24,392 bases of DNA from CAVHIG01 sp963636105 (lineage in GTDB: Bacteria; Bacillota; Clostridia; Peptostreptococcales; Anaerovoracaceae): assembly GCA_963636105.1 (NCBI GenBank), contig CAVHIG010000027.1:1-24392 (forward strand), given 5' to 3'. Every line of letters starts with the position of its first letter. Within the stretch, counting starts at the first letter, position 1. Position numbers and translations under genes: made by a program. Below, piece after piece: positions 7,108 to 14,384 of the stretch. Below the pieces are notes generated by a model. That model worked only from the letters and a program-made list of their open reading frames with translations, was not told where the DNA came from and searched no databases.

Positions 7108-9342
7108 ATGGAAGAAAAGCAAGTACGCATTACAGAAGTGATTTTCCAAAATAAGGAAAACGGATATACGGTAGCGATTGGTGAAAATGAGGAAGAGCAG
7201 CTCACGGTTGTGGGCACTCTTCCTATTTCCGTATGTGGGAGAGAATTTTTGCTGCGCGGAAAATTCAAGGTGCATCCGACCTATGGTGAGCAATTTGCTT
7301 TTTCGGAATTTGAAGAGGTGCTGCCAAAGACGGCGGACGGAATAGAGAGCTTTTTGGCATCCGGGCTTTTGAAGGGGATAGGTAAAAAGACCGCAAGGCT
7401 CATTGTGCAGCACTTTGGGGACAAGACTCTTGAGGTAATGGAGGAGGATCCCGCGAGGCTTGCGGAGGTGGACGGCATCGGGCCAAAGCGTGCAGACATG
7501 ATAGCGCAGTCTTTCCGCGCGCATAGGGAATTTGCAAGTATGTGCCTGTATTTCAGGCAGTTTGACATATCGACTGAGTGCATCATGAAGCTGTATAAGG
7601 TGTATGGCTCGGATACCATCGTTATGGTGGAGGAAAATCCTTACAGGCTCGTGGATGATATCTTCGGGATAGGCTTTCGGAAGGCTGATAAGATCGCCGA
7701 AAAGCTTGGCGTGGCGCGAAACGACGAGTATCGCATAAAAAGCGGCATAAAGTATGTACTTGGCTATTTCCGCAACGAAGGACACACCTTCCTTCCGCAG
7801 GAGGAGCTTTTTGACAAGACCTCGAGGCTGCTGGATGTGTCGAGTGATGAGATCTACGACCGTCTTGTGGAGCTTGCCTTTGAGGGCGATGTGCATGTGG
7901 AGAATCTCGACGGCAGGCCGGTTGTTTTTTTGATGCCCTATTATCTTGCGGAGCAAAATGTGTGCAAGAGGCTTTTGAATATCAATACTTCGGGGCTAAA
8001 GCCGCTGGTGGCGGATATCGACGGCCTGATAAAGCGCAGCGAGGCGGAGAGCGGGATGACGCTTTCGGAGAAGCAAAAGTATGCGATCAGAAGCTCCGTG
8101 GTCAGCGGTGTCTCGGTGATTACGGGCGGTCCGGGTACGGGCAAGACTACTATTATAAATACGATTATAAGGATTTTGCAGCAGGGAGGGCTGAGTACAG
8201 CGATAGCCGCGCCTACGGGCAGGGCGGCAAAGCGGATTACGGAGACGAGCGGCTTCTCCGCGTCCACAATTCACAGGCTTTTGGAATATTATTATTCTGA
8301 GGACGATGATAATATGTGCTTTGGCAGGAACGAGGAGAATCCGCTGGAGGAGGACGCGATCATTATAGACGAGGCCTCTATGATAGATATTATGCTGATG
8401 AACGCTCTTATGAGCGCGATAAAGCCCGGTACGAGGCTCATCCTTGTAGGAGACGCGGATCAGCTGCCGCCGGTGGGAGCGGGCAATGTGCTGCACGATA
8501 TATTGGCAAGCGAGGTGCTGCATTCTATAAGGCTTACGGAGATTTTTCGTCAGGCAAAGGAGAGCATGATCGTGGTCAACGCGCACAGGATAAATAGGGG
8601 AGAATATCCGGATTGCAATGCAAAGGGCAAGGATTTCTTTTTGATGCGCACAAGCTCGGAGAAGGTGATGCTGGATACTATAAAGGATCTGTGCATAAGG
8701 CGGCTTCCGGCATATTATAAGGCTGTGACGCCGGTGAAGGACATACAGGTGCTCACGCCTGTGAGGAAGGGCCTTCTCGGAACGATAAATTTGAATGCTC
8801 AGCTGCAGTCCGTCTTCAATCCGCCGGCCGCGGGGCTTGAGGAGCGCAAATACGGCGACAAGGTCTTTCGCGAGGGCGATAAGGTGATGCAGATAAAGAA
8901 TAATTATCAGCTCAAGTGGAAAAAGCTTGATGATTTTTCGGAGGGTGACGGGGTATTCAACGGTGATGTGGGCTTTATCGAAAGAATAGATAAGGAATAT
9001 GGCGAGATGACGGTTGTATATGATGAGACGAAATTTGTGACCTACGACTTTTCGCAGCTCGACGAGCTGGAGCTTGCCTACGCCGTTACCGTACATAAGA
9101 GTCAGGGAAGCGAATTCCCGATTGTTGTGATGCCTATGACCTGGTGCCCGCCGATGCTCGCCACGCGAAACCTTCTGTATACGGCGGTGACGCGCGGCAA
9201 GAGCGCTGTTGTGCTTGTGGGCTCGGAAAATCAGATGAAGGCGATGGTCGACAACAATAAGATTACGGAGCGCTACAGCGGCCTGGGTGTAAGGCTGAAA
9301 AATCAGGTGCTGGAGTTTGGAATGGAATCACTTGACCGCTGA
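7108..9342 (+). CDS. recD2: RecD2-type ATP-dependent DNA helicase
   Basis: The 744-aa protein matches RecD2 (YrrC), the SF1B 5'-3' helicase of Gram-positives that acts in repair without RecBC. The N-terminal OB-like domain (~1-75) contains KENGYTVA and VGTLP. Tandem helix-hairpin-helix elements follow (GLLKGIGKKTARLI, EVDGIGPKRADMI, DIFGIGFRKADKIA; ~85-215). The helicase core has Walker A GGPGTGKTT (from residue 340), Walker B DEAS (421-424), the GDADQLPPVGAG and LTEIFRQA motifs, VTVHKSQGSEFP and the closing LLYTAVTRGKSAVVLVG. The length is normal for the family. The start is the ATG of ATGGAAGAAAAGCAAG. A similar stretch with an out-of-frame ATG lies 26 nt upstream (7082), making a short overlapping start that could reduce translation. 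Confidence 0.95.
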   Translation: MEEKQVRITEVIFQNKENGYTVAIGENEEEQLTVVGTLPISVCGREFLLRGKFKVHPTYGEQFAFSEFEEVLPKTADGIESFLASGLLKGIGKKTARLIVQHFGDKTLEVMEEDPARLAEVDGIGPKRADMIAQSFRAHREFASMCLYFRQFDISTECIMKLYKVYGSDTIVMVEENPYRLVDDIFGIGFRKADKIAEKLGVARNDEYRIKSGIKYVLGYFRNEGHTFLPQEELFDKTSRLLDVSSDEIYDRLVELAFEGDVHVENLDGRPVVFLMPYYLAEQNVCKRLLNINTSGLKPLVADIDGLIKRSEAESGMTLSEKQKYAIRSSVVSGVSVITGGPGTGKTTIINTIIRILQQGGLSTAIAAPTGRAAKRITETSGFSASTIHRLLEYYYSEDDDNMCFGRNEENPLEEDAIIIDEASMIDIMLMNALMSAIKPGTRLILVGDADQLPPVGAGNVLHDILASEVLHSIRLTEIFRQAKESMIVVNAHRINRGEYPDCNAKGKDFFLMRTSSEKVMLDTIKDLCIRRLPAYYKAVTPVKDIQVLTPVRKGLLGTINLNAQLQSVFNPPAAGLEERKYGDKVFREGDKVMQIKNNYQLKWKKLDDFSEGDGVFNGDVGFIERIDKEYGEMTVVYDETKFVTYDFSQLDELELAYAVTVHKSQGSEFPIVVMPMTWCPPMLATRNLLYTAVTRGKSAVVLVGSENQMKAMVDNNKITERYSGLGVRLKNQVLEFGMESLDR

Positions 9343-9361
9343 AGGCATAATATGGTAAAAT
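9332..9361 (+). promoter_or_regulatory. Candidate extended -10 promoter for comFC and the downstream RNA
   Basis: TTGACC (9332-9337) overlaps the end of recD2. After 18 bp comes TAAAAT (9356-9361), preceded by TGG, which makes an extended -10. It could give comFC and the structured RNA at 10271 a transcript independent of the nadE block. Confidence 0.5.
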
Positions 9362-9400
9362 TGATTAGAAATGTAAAGCAATAAGCGGGAGAACGGATAT

Positions 9401-10291
9401 ATGAAAAACGCCATTTTGGAGCTTTTATTTCCATCGAATATTTACTGTATGGCCTGCGGGGCTATTATTGACAGGAGCAGGCCGTATTCTCTATGTGACA
9501 GCTGTCTTTCGAGCTTTCACTGGGTAAACGGCCGGAGCTGCGCTGTATGCGGAAAGGCTCTCGGAGCGGATTATGATGGCGAGCTTTGTCCGGATTGCGA
9601 GGATATGGAGCATTATTTTGAAAGAGGGATAATCTGCCTCGAATATGGTATGCATGAGCGCGAGATGATTCTGTCCTTTAAGTACGGCGGGCGTGCGTAT
9701 ATGGGTGAAAAGCTGGCCGATATGATGTACGATAAGCTGGTGTTTGAGGGATTGGCGGTTTCGGGAAGCTCCGCGGTTTCGGGAAGCTCTGTGGTTTCGG
9801 GAAGCTCCGTGGAATCGGCAGCCTCCGCGGTTTCCGCAAGCTCTGTGGAACCGGCAGCCTCCGCGGTTTCCGCAAAGGGCGCGGGAAGGAGAAAAACGAA
9901 TTTTTTTGACTTGGTGGTGCCCGTACCTGTGCACAAAAGCAAGCTGAGGAAGAGAGGCTACAATCAGGCCTTGCTTATGGCCTTGCCGCTGGCTGAGAGG
10001 CTGGGGATTTTTTGCGCGCCGGACGTTTTGATAAAGGTGAAGCATGTGGATTCGATGAGCCATTTGAACGCGGCCGAACGCAGGGAAAATATAAAAAACA
10101 GCTTTACTCTGGCGGATGGGCGGAGTAAAATAGTAAAAGACAGGCGTGTTTTGCTGGTGGATGATGTCTATACGACGGGCAGCACGGTGGATGAGTGCGG
10201 GAGGCTTCTTTTGGAGGCGGGCGCGCGCAGTGTGAGTGCTATTTGTCTTGCGGCGGGCACAGCCTACAGGCAGAGCAAACCAATCGCTTGA
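9401..10291 (+). CDS. comFC: ComFC-type phosphoribosyltransferase-fold competence protein with expanded linker
   Basis: This 296-aa protein has the ComF layout. N-terminal zinc-binding double CxxC pairs are CMAC (16-19), CDSC (32-35), CAVC (47-50) and CPDC (63-66). Then come the FKYGGRAYMGEKLADMM region (~93-109) and a PRTase-fold domain (~167-285) with VVPVPVHKSKLRKRGYNQA and the PRPP-loop motif LLVDDVYTTGST (251-262). ComFC is needed for DNA uptake in transformable Firmicutes. The oddity is a ~40-residue Ala/Ser/Val/Gly insertion at ~119-160, encoded by an 18-bp tandem repeat (9755-9877), placed between the two halves; related proteins are generally shorter. A start RBS (GGGAG) lies upstream of the ATG. 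The last seven codons including the stop form one strand of the 21-bp helix of the RNA at 10271-10463. Confidence 0.93.
   Translation: MKNAILELLFPSNIYCMACGAIIDRSRPYSLCDSCLSSFHWVNGRSCAVCGKALGADYDGELCPDCEDMEHYFERGIICLEYGMHEREMILSFKYGGRAYMGEKLADMMYDKLVFEGLAVSGSSAVSGSSVVSGSSVESAASAVSASSVEPAASAVSAKGAGRRKTNFFDLVVPVPVHKSKLRKRGYNQALLMALPLAERLGIFCAPDVLIKVKHVDSMSHLNAAERRENIKNSFTLADGRSKIVKDRRVLLVDDVYTTGSTVDECGRLLLEAGARSVSAICLAAGTAYRQSKPIA
9755..9877 (+). repeat. In-frame 18-bp minisatellite inside comFC (6.8 units)
   Basis: Units start at 9755, 9773, 9791, 9809, 9827, 9845 and 9863 (the last partial). The first three are nearly identical (GCGGTTTCGGGAAGCTCC type). Later ones alternate between a GTGGAATCGGCAGCCTCC type and a GCGGTTTCCGCAAGCTCT type. 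The unit is a multiple of three, so copy-number change keeps the frame; it encodes AVSGSS/VESAAS/AVSASS hexapeptides. Confidence 0.95.
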
Positions 10292-10463
10292 GTCTGCGGT
10301 TGAAAATCCAGGCCAGATACGGGCAAAGGGATCCACGTAAGCCGGGCGCAGGAAGCGACGGTGATCATGGCGTATCTTAGAAGTAAGTCCTCCGAAAATC
10401 GGGTAAAGGCAAGTGTGGGGGCAAAGACCGGGTCAGTCGAGCGATTGGTTTGCTCTGTTTTTT
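10271..10463 (+). ncRNA. Structured RNA immediately after comFC, probable raiA-motif RNA
   Basis: The ends form a 21-bp helix: 10271-10291 pairs with 10437-10457, of which 18 bp are perfect and one later pair is G-U. It is followed by six T's (10458-10463), giving a closing stem that can also terminate transcription. Inside lie ~145 nt with small stems, e.g. CTTA/TAAG around GAAG at 10376-10387 and CCG/CGG near 10392-10402, plus a G/A-rich block at 10328-10362. Known background: the raiA-motif RNA, an abundant trans-acting RNA linked to sporulation and aggregation in Clostridium, is typically encoded between raiA and comFC. Position, strand, size and the strong terminal helix fit this class. 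I assigned it by context and shape, not by a covariance search, and no raiA gene is visible downstream. An alternative is an elaborate comFC terminator. Confidence 0.62.
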
Positions 10464-10470
10464 GATTTTT

Positions 10471-10534
10471 GCTTTTTGGATTTTGTGCTTTTCGGATTTT
10501 GTGTTTTTTGGACTTTGTGCTTTTCGGATTTTGT
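10471..10534 (+). repeat. Four 16-bp T-rich tandem repeats
   Basis: Units of the type GCTTTTCGGATTTTGT start at 10471, 10487, 10503 and 10519; units two and four are identical, and the others differ at one to two bases. They follow directly on the T-run of the RNA element and sit in a ~490-bp stretch (10464-10954) without a recognisable gene. Confidence 0.92.
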
Positions 10535-10571
10535 GCTGTTTTACATATTGTGGAAGTAAGAAAACCCCGCC

Positions 10572-10671
10572 GCTGATGGCGAGCGGCTCTTAGATGGCTC
10601 TTAATCGCAATATCCGGGATTGCTGATGGCGAGCGGCTCTTAGATGGCTCTTAATCGTAATATCCGGGATT
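10572..10671 (+). repeat. Two 50-bp direct tandem repeats next to the assembly gap
   Basis: 10572-10621 and 10622-10671 are identical except for C/T at 10608/10658. Each unit contains an internal duplication of GGCTCTTA. Just upstream, CCGCT/AGCGG can form a small stem. The assembly gap begins 66 bp later, so the true copy number is uncertain. Confidence 0.93.
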
Positions 10672-10737
10672 GCCAATCTGGCAGAAACTCCTTTTTTAGA
10701 GATTTGAGAAATGGCAAAATGGAATTGAGCAAATTGG

Positions 10738-10891
10738 NNNNNNNNNNNNNNNNNNNNNNNNNNNNNNNNNNNNNNNNNNNNNNNNNNNNNNNNNNNNNNN
10801 NNNNNNNNNNNNNNNNNNNNNNNNNNNNNNNNNNNNNNNNNNNNNNNNNNNNNNNNNNNNNNNNNNNNNNNNNNNNNNNNNNNNNNNNNNN
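10738..10891. other. Assembly gap (run of N)
   Basis: 154 undetermined bases separate the tandem repeats from the DUF523 gene. If the size is right, a full raiA gene (roughly 180 codons in the family) would not fit; if it is only an estimate, a gene could be missing here. Confidence 0.99.
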
Positions 10892-10954
10892 CAGATGGAT
10901 GGAGAAAGAGAAAAGGGACTTGAAGAAATAGGCAAAAAAGGAAGCTGGGAAAAT

Positions 10955-11389
10955 ATGAAAATATTGGTAAGCGCCTGTCTTTTGGGCGAAAATTGTAAAT
11001 ATAGCGGCGGAAATAATTATTCTGAGGCCGTTGCAAGATTTATAGAGAAGCATGCAGAGGGGGCTGCGGTAACGGCGGTATGTCCCGAGGTGCTCGGAGG
11101 GCTGCCTACGCCGCGCGTTCCTTCGGAGCTTGTCTGCGGTGAGGTCATGGCAAAGGACGGTAGAAGCGTAGACAAGGAATTTCGCGAGGGAGCGCGCAAG
11201 GCGCTTGAAATAGCGCTTAGTGAGAAGGTGGAGCTTGCGATCCTCCAGTCAAGAAGCCCAAGTTGCGGCCTGAAGGAGGTCTATGACGGCAGCTTTACCG
11301 GAAAGAAGGTAAAGGGCATGGGAGTCTTTGCGCGGCTATTGACAGAAAATGGTGTAGAGGCTATAGATGTAGAGGATCTGGAGCTGTAG
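10955..11389 (+). CDS. DUF523 family protein
   Basis: The 144-aa product begins MKILVSACLLGENCKYSGGNN, the family's typical N-terminus, which sets the start at the ATG at 10955 with a purine-rich AAGGAAGCTGGGA upstream; longer in-frame starts run into the gap edge. Conserved features are Cys in SACLLG, Cys in NCKYSG, the VCPEVLGGLPTPR block and the LQSRSPSCGL motif, i.e. a set of conserved cysteines that could bind a metal or cluster (inference). Such proteins are small, cytoplasmic and of unknown biochemical function; some relatives are fused to DUF1722. The context gives no clear hint. Confidence 0.9.
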   Translation: MKILVSACLLGENCKYSGGNNYSEAVARFIEKHAEGAAVTAVCPEVLGGLPTPRVPSELVCGEVMAKDGRSVDKEFREGARKALEIALSEKVELAILQSRSPSCGLKEVYDGSFTGKKVKGMGVFARLLTENGVEAIDVEDLEL

Positions 11390-11488
11390 GGATATTGGGA
11401 GCAGGTATCTTTTAAGCGTCAGGGGAAAAAGTAATTTTTGAAACGGATTTTCTTGAAATTTCTTTTGAAGGTATAGAGATAGAAGACT

Positions 11489-11536
11489 GCAAAAATGTAT
11501 TTTTGTACTGTTTTTTTGAGAGAAATACATTTTTGC
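11489..11536. terminator. 14-bp perfect AT-rich hairpin after the DUF523 gene
   Basis: GCAAAAATGTATTT (11489-11502) pairs perfectly with AAATACATTTTTGC (11523-11536) around a 20-nt loop. It lies 100 bp after the DUF523 stop. There is no clean T-tract on the + strand side, so it may be a weak or bidirectional terminator or a processing site. Confidence 0.5.
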
Positions 11537-11725
11537 GTACCTCTTTCTTGTAAAAGGCAGTACAGAGTCTGGAAATAAAGCTATATTGTATGACCCGAGC
11601 CGTAATTTTTTCAATAAAAATTCAATGTAGGTATCGTATAATGGCCGCATGAGAAAGCTTGGAGATGCGGACATTATGGGATTGTATATGCCGCGCCAAA
11701 TATTTGCCCCTTGATAATGTGGAGA

Positions 11726-11744
11726 GGGCAAAAGGGCGCATGGC
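11726..11744 (+). repeat. 19-nt intergenic motif, copy 1
   Basis: GGGCAAAAGGGCGCATGGC is identical to 18776-18794. In both places a C-rich run complementary to the GGGC start lies upstream (TTGCCC here, AGCCC there), and both precede lipoprotein genes. Confidence 0.85.
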
Positions 11745-11755
11745 AGATTCAACTA

Positions 11756-11788
11756 TAGACTTACGCTAGACTTACGCTAGGCTTGCGC
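11756..11788 (+). repeat. Three 11-bp tandem repeats in a leader
   Basis: TAGACTTACGC at 11756-11766 and 11767-11777, then TAGGCTTGCGC at 11778-11788. The spacing is about one helical turn, so these could be stacked protein-binding half-sites or a slippage product. Confidence 0.9.
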
Positions 11789-11831
11789 TATGGGTGAATG
11801 TCCGCATAGGTTTACGGAAAGGGGAATGAAG

Positions 11832-13784
11832 ATGAAAAAGTTTTTATCGATGCTATGTGTGGGCGCACTTGCTTTGTCGCTTGCCGCCTGCGGAAGTACG
11901 GCAAATGCGGATTACGCGGGACAGACCGTCGCAGGGCAGGTAACGGCGATAGAAAATTCAAAGCTTACGTTGCAGCTCGGTGAGCTTGCGGAGGGCGGAC
12001 CGGGAGCTGCGATGTCTGATGGCGGAAACGGCGGAGAGCAGGAAAGCGGAGGCCAGCCGCCGGAGAAGCCAGACGGAGAAGCCGGTGGCTCGGGTGAGGC
12101 CGGCAGCTCGGGAAGCACTGAAAGCGGAAGCCAGCCGCCGGAGAAGCCGGATAGCAACAGTGACGGCAGCGAGGGTGCGCAGGCTCGGGACGGACAGAGC
12201 GGCGACCCGGGAAGTGACGGAAGCCAGCCGCCGGAGAAGCCAGACGGAGAGCAGGGAAGCGGAGGCCAGCCGCCGGAAATGCCAAGCGGTGAGGCCGGCG
12301 GCGGTATGCCGGGGATGTTTACAGCCGGGGAAGAGACAATTACGGTAGATCTCTCGGAGGCTGATATAGAAAAAAATTCGGCGGATGCCACACTAAGCGA
12401 TATCAGCGAAGGCAACATCCTAAAAATCACCTTTGATGATAAGGGCGTGGCAGAAAAGGCAGAAATTGTCTCCGCGGGCGGCGGTTTTGGCGGCTTTGGC
12501 GGCTCGGGCGAGGTAAACCAGGGCGACAGCGCAAATACAATCAGCGAAGATGGCACCTACAGCGATACAAGCTACACCTCCACCGGCGATGACGAAAACG
12601 CGCTTCGAATAGACGGCGCAAACGTAAGCCTTGACGGCATCACCGTGGACAAGAGCGCCGGAGCCACTTCAAATACGGAAGACGGCGACTTCTACGGCAT
12701 GAACGCGGCCCTCCTCGCCACAAACGGAGCGACGGTTGACATCAAAAACGCGACAGTTACCTCCTCAGCGCAAAACGGAAATGGCGTGTTTAGCTATGGC
12801 AGCGGCACGACGGTAAATATTTCCGATTCTGTAATCACGACTGCAAAGGACAATTCCGGCGGAATCCAGACCACAGGCGGCGCCACGACAAACGCGAGCA
12901 ATCTGACCGTTACGACCTCAGGAAATTCCTCCGCGGCCATCCGTTCTGACAGAGGCGGCGGCACGGTAGACGTAAGCGGCGGAAGCTACACCTCGAAGGG
13001 CTACAATTCCCCCGCAGTTTACTCCACGGCCGACATCACTGTAGCGGATGCGACACTTGCGGCTGAAAACTCCGAGGCTCTCGTCATCGAAGGGAAAAAC
13101 TCGATTAGCCTCGAAAACTGCGACGTTTCCGGCAACATGAGCGACACAAAGGGCGCGAGCTCGGATGAAAATGTACATAATGTAATGATTTACCAGTCGA
13201 TGAGCGGCGACGCGGACGTCGGAACCTCCGAATTTTCAATGACGGGAGGCAGTTTGACCGGCGAAAACGGCGATATGTTCTACATCACAAATACGCATTG
13301 CGTGCTCAGCCTTTCCGGCGTCAGGATTGTGAATAAGGACGCGGACGGCGCGTTTCTGCGGGTTGTCGGGAATTCGGCAAGTCACGGCTGGGGCAGTGCC
13401 GGCGGAAACGGCGGGGATGTCGAGTTTACGGCGGATTCGCAGACGTTTGAGGGCGACATCATAGTGGATACGATTTCAAGTCTGAATATGACGCTGAAAA
13501 ATAAGAGCACGTTTACGGGCACTATAAATATCGTTGAAAATGCGCAGGGCGGCGCGGCGGCTGGAAACAGCGCAGGAAGTACGCAGGGCGGCGCGGCCGG
13601 CGGAAACAGCGCAGGAAGTACGCAGGGCGCGGCGGCCTCCACGGACAATGCGGTTGTGACGATAGAAAAGGGCTGCACATGGAATCTTACCGGCGATTGC
13701 ACGCTGACAAGTCTTACAAATAATGGAACCATCAATTTCAACGGATATACGATTACGCTCGCGGACGGCAGCGTACTGAAATAG
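11832..13784 (+). CDS. Large secreted lipoprotein with Pro-rich insert and beta-helix domain
   Basis: I chose the ATG at 11832: GGAAAGGGG (11816-11824) ends 7 nt upstream and the protein then starts with a clean lipoprotein signal (MKKFLSMLCVGALALSLAAC, Cys20). The ATGs at 11790 and 11826 are less well placed. The 650-aa product has a small beta-rich domain beginning GQTVAGQVTAIENSKLTLQLGE and, apparently, continuing at ~165-215 (ETITVDLSEADI...ILKITFDDKG), interrupted by a ~110-aa Gly/Ser/Pro insert. The insert has QPPEKPD at ~75, 101 and 132 and QPPEMPSG at ~146. From ~240 on there is a Gly/Thr/Asn/Ser-rich region with about 20-residue periodic strands (VDIKNATVTSS, TVNISDSVITT, VDVSGGSYTS), typical of a right-handed beta-helix. 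A GNSAGSTQGG repeat lies near the C-terminus. Outer-surface adhesin or glycan-interacting role is inference only. Confidence 0.85.
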   Translation: MKKFLSMLCVGALALSLAACGSTANADYAGQTVAGQVTAIENSKLTLQLGELAEGGPGAAMSDGGNGGEQESGGQPPEKPDGEAGGSGEAGSSGSTESGSQPPEKPDSNSDGSEGAQARDGQSGDPGSDGSQPPEKPDGEQGSGGQPPEMPSGEAGGGMPGMFTAGEETITVDLSEADIEKNSADATLSDISEGNILKITFDDKGVAEKAEIVSAGGGFGGFGGSGEVNQGDSANTISEDGTYSDTSYTSTGDDENALRIDGANVSLDGITVDKSAGATSNTEDGDFYGMNAALLATNGATVDIKNATVTSSAQNGNGVFSYGSGTTVNISDSVITTAKDNSGGIQTTGGATTNASNLTVTTSGNSSAAIRSDRGGGTVDVSGGSYTSKGYNSPAVYSTADITVADATLAAENSEALVIEGKNSISLENCDVSGNMSDTKGASSDENVHNVMIYQSMSGDADVGTSEFSMTGGSLTGENGDMFYITNTHCVLSLSGVRIVNKDADGAFLRVVGNSASHGWGSAGGNGGDVEFTADSQTFEGDIIVDTISSLNMTLKNKSTFTGTINIVENAQGGAAAGNSAGSTQGGAAGGNSAGSTQGAAASTDNAVVTIEKGCTWNLTGDCTLTSLTNNGTINFNGYTITLADGSVLK

Positions 13785-13789
13785 GGGCC

Positions 13790-13816
13790 CGGCTACAGCT
13801 CTTCTCGGGACCCGAA
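13790..13816 (+). repeat. Partial copy of the palindromic intergenic repeat
   Basis: Six nt after the lipoprotein stop lies CGGCTACAGCTCTTCTCGGG-type sequence followed by ACCCGAA. It aligns with the 5' half of the elements at 23130 and 24197 (CGGCCTACACCTAC...CTCGGGACCGAA). GGGCCCG (13785-13791) can pair with CGGGACCC with one mismatch. The 3' half of the element is not recognisable. Confidence 0.55.
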
Positions 13817-13848
13817 ACATTATTCCTTAGGCAAAATGCATTTTGTGA

Positions 13849-13877
13849 TTGAAAAGGCTCGTGAAATGTGATAAAAT
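13849..13877 (+). promoter_or_regulatory. Candidate promoter for tadA
   Basis: TTGAAA (13849-13854), 17-bp spacer, TAAAAT (13872-13877). The predicted start is only a few nucleotides before the tadA ATG at 13888, implying a very short or absent leader. Confidence 0.45.
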
Positions 13878-13887
13878 TGTGCGGTAT

Positions 13888-14382
13888 ATGAGTGAGCAAA
13901 TTGACGGATGTACAAATAAATACATGGCGGAGGCTTTGCGAGAGGCTAAAAAGGCTTACGAGCTCGGTGAAGTGCCTGTGGGAGCGGTCGTTGTAAGAAA
14001 CGGCGAGATTGTAGGCAGAGGCCATAATCTTACCGAGACTACGAAGGACCCTACTGCGCACGCGGAGATGCTCGCAATACGGCAGGCGGCCGAGAAACTG
14101 GGCGGTTTCCGCTTGATAGGCTGCAGCATGTATGTAACGGTGGAGCCATGCTCGATGTGCGCGGGCGCGCTTGTGTGGTCGCGGATTGAGAGACTTTATA
14201 TCGGTACAAGGGATCCGAAGGCCGGCGCTTGCGGCTCGATTTTCAATATCGTGCAGGAGCCGAGGCTGAATCACAGACTTGATGTAGAGATCGGAATTAT
14301 GCAGGAGGAGTGCTCCGACATAATGAAGAGATTTTTCAAAGAATTACGAGAAAAAAGGAAAAAGAAATCGGAGGAATTTTAG
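13888..14382 (+). CDS. tadA: tRNA-specific adenosine deaminase (A34 to inosine)
   Basis: TadA deaminates the wobble adenosine of tRNA-Arg(ACG), using zinc. The 164-aa product has the zinc site HAE (residues 58-60; Glu60 catalytic) and PCSMC (87-91), plus the GEVPVGAVVV, ERLYIGTRDPKAGACGS and FNIVQEPRLNHR blocks. The start is uncertain. The ATG at 13888 matches the usual family N-terminus but has no clear Shine-Dalgarno. An upstream in-frame TTG at 13849 would overlap the promoter, and an ATG at 13924 would cut into helix 1. The C-terminus is Lys/Arg-rich (KELREKRKKKSEEF). The stop is 2 nt before the next start, and that gene's ribosome binding site lies inside tadA, so the two are translationally coupled. 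Confidence 0.94.
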   Translation: MSEQIDGCTNKYMAEALREAKKAYELGEVPVGAVVVRNGEIVGRGHNLTETTKDPTAHAEMLAIRQAAEKLGGFRLIGCSMYVTVEPCSMCAGALVWSRIERLYIGTRDPKAGACGSIFNIVQEPRLNHRLDVEIGIMQEECSDIMKRFFKELREKRKKKSEEF

Positions 14383-14384
14383 CA

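Larger units (their letters stand above)
11637..11831 (+). promoter_or_regulatory. -10 element and long leader of the beta-helix lipoprotein gene
   Basis: A perfect TATAAT (11637-11642) has no good -35 at 17 bp. The ~180-nt leader holds three notable items: an 11-bp inverted pair, ATGCGGACATT (11664-11674) with AATGTCCGCAT (11797-11807), which can bring the leader ends together just before the ribosome binding site; a 19-nt motif (11726-11744) that recurs at 18776-18794; and three 11-bp repeats (11756-11788). A 21-codon ORF starts at an ATG (11649) located 7 nt after the -10 box. The rest of 11390-11636 shows only the hairpin listed separately. Confidence 0.45.

Noticed and set aside
10471..10671. 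CRISPR array
   Set aside because: The repeats are contiguous with no unique spacers between units, and no cas gene is nearby.
11649..11714. 21-codon ORF as a stand-alone gene
   Set aside because: It has no ribosome binding site and only a positional argument (ATG at the predicted start site); described as part of the leader instead.
11726..11760. Cyclic-di-GMP (GEMM) riboswitch suggested by GGGCAAAAGGGCGCA
   Set aside because: Only a short stretch resembles the GGGCAAA start; the tetraloop-receptor and GGNTACCG-like blocks are missing.
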